Shown here: positions 57,168-64,000 of the stretch, piece by piece
Layout: each line of letters starts with the position of its first letter
Position numbering within the stretch: the stretch's first letter is position 1
Assembly: GCA_011503125.2 (NCBI GenBank)
Contig: WWBZ02000016.1
Span: 4,898,001-4,962,000, forward strand
DNA from: Botryosphaeria dothidea
Taxonomy: Eukaryota > Ascomycota > Dothideomycetes > Botryosphaeriales > Botryosphaeriaceae
DNA: 64,000 nt
Direction: 5' to 3'
Program-made: the position numbers and the translations under genes
Notes under the pieces: model-generated
Databases searched by the model: none
What the model saw: only the letters and a program-made list of their open reading frames with translations
Told to the model about the DNA's origin: nothing

Positions 57168-59046
57168 GGTAGTAAGCTTGAGGAGTGACTTGGTTGGATG
57201 GATGAGGAGTAGAGAAGAAAAGTAGAAGTAGGAATAGAAGTAACTTCAAGTGAGAGTGTTGCGTTTTGCGTCATACAAAGCATGCTGAGGTATTTTTGCG
57301 TAGGTTGAACAATAAACGAATGACGGTCGAACACGTGGAGAATTTCAGTCAGTTCCAAAACATACTACAATTTTCACCTTCAAGCGATGATGTTAGCAAC
57401 GGCCTATTCTAGAGCTCTTTCCAGGACCTTGATCGAATGGCTTTCCCTCGATTCACGCGTGTTAAAAAAAAAGTTCTAATGAGTAGCTTTAAACAAACAG
57501 ACAACGTCCCATAAATCGACCATATAATTAGCAGACATAATATGGTACTGGCCGCTTTGGAACCTGATATCAACATAGGAGTCATTTATAATGTGCGTAG
57601 AGGCCATTACGAACGTAATCTTACAGGGGCTACGAGTTTTCTGTGCTCTTGCTGGAATCAATCAATGCCAGAAGTTCCGCCGCCTGGTCTGTTCGTCCAT
57701 CCGGCAAGCCATGTAACATGAATTTCCATTACCAACAGTCTCCGACAGATTTCGGAGGGACTGTGGGTCATTTGGCGCCGCAGTGGCGCTCAACGGTAGT
57801 ATGAAGCCGTGATCAGAACTGGCTCATCCGCTTGCATGATCTACGTTCTGCTATCATTCCATCTGCAAAAGCAATACCACAGAGTTATGAGCATATCTTA
57901 ATCTACGGGAGCAGGAAGAGTGAAAGTACGGGAAATAGTGAATGCGTTCCAATTGGTAGCAATCTAATTTGCGCCTTGACAGCCAAGTCGTTTGCGACAC
58001 TACCCAAGCACATGCCGTATGAGATCATAAATAAGAGGGAAAAAAAGATAAGGGTACCCTCAGACACGTCGCTATATGATAAAATACGATGGTCTGGGAC
58101 AAAGAGATAAACAAATGAAAAATGCGTATGATCATAGAGGGACCGGTCAAACTTAAAGCAGCAAAGTGGCCCCATTCCCATGAATGTGGATATACAGAAT
58201 CATCGACTTAGAAAAGAAAATACCGATGAAAGATCATTCATCCGACCTACATCCTGGAGGATCCAGCCGGCCATATTGGGAGAACAAATGCAAGGAGACG
58301 AAGGGCCAAAAGCGAAATGCGGATATCTGGGCCAGCACGGAACCATATTATTAGAAATCCATCTACAGGTCCGCTCCACACGGAAAGATGTTCTGGAAAC
58401 TTTTCAGTCGATCCCGGTCCATAAGGTTGGGTTTAAATGGCTTCTCAATGTTGACGTCACATAAAGAACATTGTCCGGTAAAGAGAGAATTAAAGAAACG
58501 CCAAGCCATGTGGAGACTTGACATGAAAGCCATCACTCCCAGAAGCAGTGATGAGCAGTATTCCAGATTACGAGCCAGGATATGTAGATCCCACGGGACC
58601 CATTGCAGAGGTTGAGATTCTCTTGGAATCATGATACTCAAACCGGTAGGTTTCAACGTACACTGCCCTCTCCGGCCCTGTGAGTGTGTACGCCAGGCGA
58701 TGTGATGGTTTCTCGGTCCATGGACACACCGCCGAGTGCTTCAGAGATGCCTGTACCTGGCATATTGTTTCTGAGTTGGATAATGAAATCTGACAGAAAG
58801 AAGGCAGGTACTGAAGTGCATGAGCATATTCCGGATTTGCTGATACCGCTGATTTTGCAGCTCCATGATGTAGCGTGCTGCGTGTGCTCGCGTGGTAGGA
58901 ATGCGAACGTGACACCAACAATAGATGTTGGAGGAGCTATTGGTCGTAACAAAGCGGTAATATGTGAAAGGGAAGATGATATTCGAGATTCGCAGATGTG
59001 TGTTACGATGTCGTGTCTTCGAATAGTACCGGATGATGTGGAAGTA
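57168..59046. other. Intergenic region, no gene recognised
   Basis: About 1.9 kb, moderately AT-rich. It holds the promoter of the HET gene at its left end and the 3' region of the retropepsin-like gene at its right end. Open frames up to 117 codons show no motif. No repeat pair was found. Confidence 0.45.
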
Positions 59047-60049
59047 CTAGTTGGAGTTACCGCTGCCGCGGCCGCTGCTGCTATTGTTTCCGCTGTGACT
59101 CTGTCGTTGCGCACGCTGCTCTGCCTTCTTCTTCCTTTGATCCTCGATAGCGGCGATTCTCTTCTGCTGTTCAGAAGGTTGCACGGTCGAAGAATATCCC
59201 CCCTGTGTGTCGGCGTAGAAAGCACGAGTATTCTTTAGGAGGCGGTGTTTATTTATTGCTTTAAGACCGATGATGATGTCGAAGTCGGTATCGGGAACGA
59301 CGAGGAAACGATCAGTAATCGATTTGTCTTTGAAGAAAACAACCTGGTTTTTGCGTGGCTCGTTCTCTCCATACCATTCCATTGTAACTTCCTTGATCAC
59401 CCACGACTGGGCATCGCCGTGCCGAACAAAGTTGGAACTGTTTTCGACAGTGGTTTCTTCGACAAGGTGCCACATCCTTTTTCTTCTAAGCCACTGCTCA
59501 GTAACAAGGTTAGCAGAGCAGGCAGTGTCAAAAATTGCTCGCGCAGTGACAATGTTGATGAAATCTCTGTCAGGAGTTTCGCGAGTAACCTGGATGAGCC
59601 TGCGGCAGTTCTCTTCGGTTTGTGTCTGCTGCAGTCAGTGCGCGGCTCTGTCCATACACTGCAGATTTTCCGATGCCTACCTCTTCTTTATCCTCTCTCC
59701 GACGATGCATCACACACATCAAAAGCTTAGTAATCCTTTTCACTCTACGCCCAATCCTCCTTCTCCATTGTCGGGAGCCCCTTTTATAAGCTTCATTGGA
59801 CTGCTCGTAGCCATGATCTGAAGCCATATCATCGGGTCGCGCACCGCTCCCGTCTCCGTTTGGGTTCGACCGTAAAGTGGAGCCCAGTGTCGTCACATTA
59901 TGATGCTCTTGAACATAGCGATTCGGGCGGGCAGGCTTATGACTGGGAGGCTCCGATGAGCTGGTTCTGGAAGCCATGCGACGAAGAGCTGGCTCAAAAC
60001 CGGTGGATTGAGAGCTTGCGGCACCTGAGCCGGCGAGTAAGGGTTGCAA
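59047..60049 (-). CDS. Retropepsin-like protein, probably retroelement-derived
   Basis: Proposed join on the minus strand: 60049..59681 and 59628..59047, a 52-bp intron (GTAGGC...CTGCAG), giving 316 residues in frame. The N-terminal 120 residues are Ser/Arg-rich, with a very basic patch (RQWRRRIGRRVKRITKLL). The second exon encodes an aspartic-protease-like unit: TARAIFDTACSANLVTEQWL, later RFLVVPDTDFDIIIGLKAIN. This is the layout of a single-domain retropepsin (active-site loop, strand, then the hydrophobic-hydrophobic-Gly ILG/IIG motif). The active site reads DTAC (157-160) instead of DTG/DSG. The tail is Lys/Gln-rich, ending in Ser/Asn/Gly. No reverse transcriptase or integrase lies nearby, so it is a stand-alone gene. 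The start codon is uncertain. Confidence 0.65.
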
Positions 60050-62607
60050 GAGACAAAAAGGGTCTCACACGTGCAAGCCCTGTTGCTCATCAGTATGTTG
60101 CAATAGAATGTTTTGTAGAAATAAAATCAGAACGGTGTATTATTAGGAGTTCAGGCATGACTTACTCGTCCGAGCTCTGGCGTATGTGTGGCCAGAGGTC
60201 GGGTTGACAGGCAGACGCCCCACAACGCAAGGTTGCCGTTTTGTGGATTTTTATGGCCGATGAGACCACCCGAAAACTTGAAAGCAAATCCAGTAGCTGT
60301 CTGGTCAGTGGACCCGATGAGCTTGGAGAGCTTGGATGCGATGGCGAAACATGCAGCGTCGATGCAGATTGATTGCAGAGAGCAGGAGAACAGACCACCT
60401 GGATTTGGGCCGGAGGTGGCTGTCACAGCGGATGAAATGGAGCTCAACTCGTGGCTGACCAAAAGCAGGGCACGGTGGCACGGCAGAAGAAGCAGGAAAG
60501 CCGGGGGTATGGGTTGCTGAGGCCCGGTTGGATCTCACAGATAAGAACGCAAAGCACACTAAGCGTAGCATGCAGTTGCGCGAGGAAAGAAGGGGTTGGG
60601 AAGTGGATGGCAGAGGGCCGGGTAAGGTATGACAGTCTAGTACTGTATGTATGAAAGGCAAGGAAGAACCCAGCGTTGGGCTGGGCTGCAGTGTCAGCTC
60701 CCCACTCCATCACGGCCACTACTCGGATTGACCCCCTGCAAAAGTCGACTTACCGCCGCCCGAGCCTCACATCCGGGGCTCCGATCAAAGGTCTACATTT
60801 CAACTTAAACACATACTTAAGTCTATCTAATTTCGACATTTTACCAAGTCCACTTCCCTTGGTTTTTCGCATGAGCTGGGTAGTATACTCAAGTTCCCTG
60901 TTGCAATGGAATTGTAAGGGAGGCGAAAGGTAGCCAATCCAGCTTGATGCAAAACTGCCACTCCGCAAAAACTGTTAGCTGTTGCGACTAGGCGCTCTGC
61001 AAGGCATTATTTCTTCAGTGTTTGGTTAGTAACGCTTGCTCGGGAAACGACAATTTAGTACCTCTACATGCCCAATTTTTGCTCCTTCAAATATTTACTT
61101 GCCTTATGAATCATGGCACGAGATATTCTTCGGATCAGCTAAGATCTTTGGCTCCGTCCACTAGGGCACTAGCTTTGTGCTCCCAATTGTTGCAAATTTC
61201 TGGAGACTGTGATGATTGGGCCGCGGGCAATCGCACACGACACCTATCGCACGAACAAGGAAGAGAGCGTAGCTGGGGCCAAGTTTCTGGGTCTTTGCGT
61301 AATATACATTCTTGGAGGGTTGATCTCACGGGTATAGATAAATAAACATCCAGTTAAACTGCGAATCTTTCTAGGTGGTGCCAACCATTGCCATCGGCCA
61401 CAAATGGGAAATTTAGCTACTAGCGACATCATTTGCATTGGTTAGATGATTTGGTCACTACATGACAACCCATCAGCTATTTTACAGCACGGCGTCAAAC
61501 AAGGTGTGTGGTGGGATACTGAAATAGCTTCTTGGTAGTGCAACCACCGCCGCGAGATTCCACGGAGTCATGCAGCGGGGAGGATGCTGCTCGGCAGGAG
61601 CCCCATGTCTTCTCCATGTCTGCTGATAAAATCCTAGTTGCTCCTTCGCCACGACAAGAGAAATGACTGGGCATGAGCCCCGCACGCGGCTGGCGGGGCG
61701 CTCAGAATACAGGCTAAACCTGCAAGTCAAAGGGGAGGAGGATGTGATCGCAGCAACAAGAAGCCTAGAGATTGTACGACTTGCCTGTTGCTGATGCTTG
61801 CAAAGCGTTGCTGCCTGCAAACCAGAGCGTGGACGTCCCACGTGTGCGTGTTGTTGTCCAATACAAGGGCGCTTACTCATTTCCCAATCTGCTGAACCCC
61901 GCTTTGGCTTTCGGATCGCCATTGATAACTCGCTTTCTTGATGTGCCTCCAGCCTAGGATGACTACGTCGAAGCAAGCCATGCGTAAGCCCATGCAAATA
62001 TTTATGCCGGTAGAATCCTGTTTGGACGATTTGCATATTTTTCTGCCCGCACTCCTTGTTGCCAAGATCGCTTTCGGCAATAATGATAACCTTTCCGCAA
62101 TGCGGCTCCGTATTACAGTTGCACATCTCATGATCGCAGCCGATGATCGAGAATTTTGGAGGGAGCAACGTCTCATGATGAATGAGCCGCATTCACGTGC
62201 CGCTTGCACTAAGACTGTTCGCATGTGAAGTATGTACGGAGCCGCGCGGCTCATTGGGTAGTGCATGGATAATAATCGAATTCTGACATCATATATGGAG
62301 GAAGCACGCTAAAGGCAAAAATAAGTGCCATAGTAAGACAGGTTCTGCTCTTGGAGAGAGAGAAAACTGACTTTCCGGAATGAATTTCCCATAATAAGCC
62401 AGCGAGTTTCTTGTAGCTTCATCTCTAGTCTGAAAACCTGCCTGCACGCATTGTGAAACAACAGATCGCTCGTCGACGAACCTAAGTCTCTGAACAACCA
62501 AGCACTCGGAAAGGTTGTACATACTTGGAACGCCATATCGAAAAAGTGACAGCTTTACTACAACCATGTATGCTTATTCCAAGGTTCCATTCCTTTTGTC
62601 TTCCGTT
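60050..62607. other. Intergenic region, no gene recognised
   Basis: About 2.6 kb. A minus-strand frame at 61482-62192 is open for 236 codons, but its translation has no motif, no clear hydrophobic pattern and many rare-looking residues, so I do not call it. The remainder has only short frames. No RNA gene or element ends were found. Confidence 0.4.
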
Positions 62608-63755
62608 TCAGTTTGTACCCACTTGAACAAACACAACCTGGACCGCTGAGAATGCTGCGGAGATTGCAAAGATTTCAGACCGTCTGGCTTTCGTGAAGAT
62701 AGTCATACAAAAAGAAAGGACAAAATTGAACAGCGCAATGACCCCTATGCGAGATGTCAAAGATTTTACAAAGTACAAAATAACGATGGATAGCACGGGA
62801 AGTGCAGAAGCAATGATACTAGTGAAGATGCCTGTGATACGGATCAGGCTAGTATCCTTGAATCCTCGTAGCCCTCGGACTGTTAGAAGTTCTTTGGACT
62901 GGAGCCAGCGAATGTTGGAAAGCTTTGATATAGCTTTTTCCGTGGCCCAGGTTGAGAAAGGGTCTTCGTCTTGGCGGGAAAGAAGAGCCACCAGATCAGG
63001 GGCACGCTTGTCTGGTTCATCCATATGACCCCAGATGCTGGAGTCGTCTCCTGTAAGTGCAGATGGTCCCATGTCGTCGGATTCTAGGAATCTCTGCAGG
63101 TAGCTGATGTCTCGCTTCCCAGGCGGCGACATGCGGAGGATGATCTGCTGTTCAACGAGAGCCTTGTCTATTTTGTGATTCATTAATAACTCAACAGAAA
63201 TTCTGACTACAAAGAACAAACTCAAACTCACTTACTATATTCTTTTAGCTTCTCCCGGATCTTTTGGAACAGTTGCCACTGCTCGGAGTTTTCGCTATCC
63301 TGGGAATGTGCCAGATACCACCAATTGACAGAATGCAAGGCCGCTCCGGCTGGGGAGTTGCTGTCACGGACCTGGAGTCTGTGGAGAGACTGCTCCAGAT
63401 CCTGGAGCTCGGCTTGCAAGTAAAGTAGGTTCAGCGCATTGAGATTCCCAAACCGTCGGAAGACTGCGATTTCGGGGTAGAGATTCATTCTAGAAGCGAG
63501 AGTTGGATAGCCAACTAGAGATGAGTCAATCTCGCCATGCGGCTGCTCCTGGTGTATATATGGTGAATTTTCAGATGATAGTCGAGGCATTGGTGTAGCC
63601 ATTGTAGGGCTCTGTTGGGAAGATGGCGGGCGCAATTGTGGGCAGTCTCCGGCCAGAATTTGGTTAAGTGAAATGTTATAGAAAGGTAGGAAAGAAAGAG
63701 CGTGGTCGGGCATCATCAGACAAAGCGCGTCCGAAAGAGGATTTGATTCAAACAA
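62608..63755 (-). CDS. DUF6594 membrane protein, two exons
   Basis: Proposed join on the minus strand: 63755..63236 and 63167..62608, a 68-bp intron, giving 359 residues in frame. A start at 63602 (MATPMPRLSS) is possible. The N-terminal block GYPTLASRMNLYPEIAVFRR FGNLNALNLLYLQAELQDLE and the C-terminal membrane part (IIASALPVLSIVILYFVKSL, then IGVIALFNFVLSFCMTIFTK and ARRSEIFAISAAFSAVQVVF) are the hallmarks of DUF6594, a large Pezizomycotina family with three C-terminal membrane segments. Function is unknown. Family members are often found in accessory, HET-rich neighbourhoods, which fits the place here. It looks intact. Confidence 0.9.
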
Positions 63756-64000
63756 TCAGTTTGACTGTAAACTCAGGAGGAGAGTTTGGAAGATTAGAGA
63801 AAATCTATATAGTCAAAAAATTAGCGCACTGGTGACGCGGAGAGCCTTGAATCTTCAATACCTGGGGCGGTAATCAAGGCAACACTCCTGAAAATGTGCG
63901 CCTAAAGGAGAATATGACTGCAGAAGCCTAGTGATTGCGATCTTCTGTGCTCCTCTGCTTCCTGATATGGTCACCATGAGATGCAAGGCTCTCCCAGCGC
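63756..64000. other. Upstream region of the DUF6594 gene to window end
   Basis: AT-leaning sequence that should contain the promoter of the leftward gene. No open frame of note reaches the window edge. Confidence 0.5.

Noticed and set aside
58684..59238. Plus-strand frame of 184 codons with a long Ala/Val run
   Set aside because: The right part is antisense to the Ser/Gly/Asn-rich tail of the retropepsin-like gene; the remainder has no motif.
59860..59885. Possible tRNA T-arm (GGTTCGACC)
   Set aside because: No matching acceptor stem, D-arm or anticodon arm around it; it lies in the coding exon of the retropepsin-like gene.
61482..62192. Minus-strand frame of 236 codons
   Set aside because: No motif, no signal or membrane pattern, irregular composition; not supported as a gene.
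1..64000. CRISPR arrays, operons or ribosome binding sites
   Set aside because: No regularly spaced repeats of that kind; introns and gene families show a eukaryotic genome.

Overview
The window is nuclear DNA of a filamentous ascomycete (Pezizomycotina). Genes carry many short introns (about 44-170 bp) with GTRNGN donors and YAG acceptors. The families are fungal: HET, Zn2Cys6, DUF6594, DUF7708-like and Whi2-like. The class cannot be fixed from the sequence alone; Dothideomycetes is only a guess. Exon joins were built by hand from splice signals, reading frame and remembered family motifs, so single splice sites may be wrong.

Layout. 1-9.1 kb: the 5' end of a secreted protein, a long gene-free stretch, a three-exon membrane protein, a metallo-beta-lactamase fold hydrolase, and a PhzF-family gene that looks broken. 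9.1-22.3 kb: an AT-rich repeat island. It holds solo LTRs of four families, two pairs of them nested inside each other, a complete but decayed hAT transposon with an 8-bp target duplication, two HET-domain relics, a relic of a multi-pass membrane protein, and one intact small secreted protein that is a candidate effector. 23.8-45.5 kb: a GC-rich housekeeping block with a Whi2-like BTB protein, the ABC-F ATPase Gcn20, a long disordered protein, a Baeyer-Villiger-type flavin monooxygenase, a Zn2Cys6 transcription factor and a patatin-like protein whose catalytic serine position is alanine.

45.5-64 kb: a second accessory region. It contains a divergent dispersed 5S rRNA gene, a DUF7708/STAND-like protein and a AAA+ ATPase transcribed divergently from a shared 1.1-kb region, a solo LTR, an intact HET-domain protein, a retropepsin-like protein (probably retroelement-derived) and a DUF6594 membrane protein.

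The housekeeping genes act in translation control (Gcn20) and probably stress/phosphatase signalling (Whi2-like). The accessory genes at 48-57 kb look like the parts of fungal self/non-self recognition (HET, STAND-like and AAA proteins side by side). Together with the HET relics in the repeat island they suggest a fast-evolving allorecognition-type neighbourhood; this is an inference from family membership and proximity. The most unusual items are the reciprocally nested solo LTRs, a 21-bp tandem repeat encoding heptapeptides inside a decayed HET domain, and the retropepsin-like gene.
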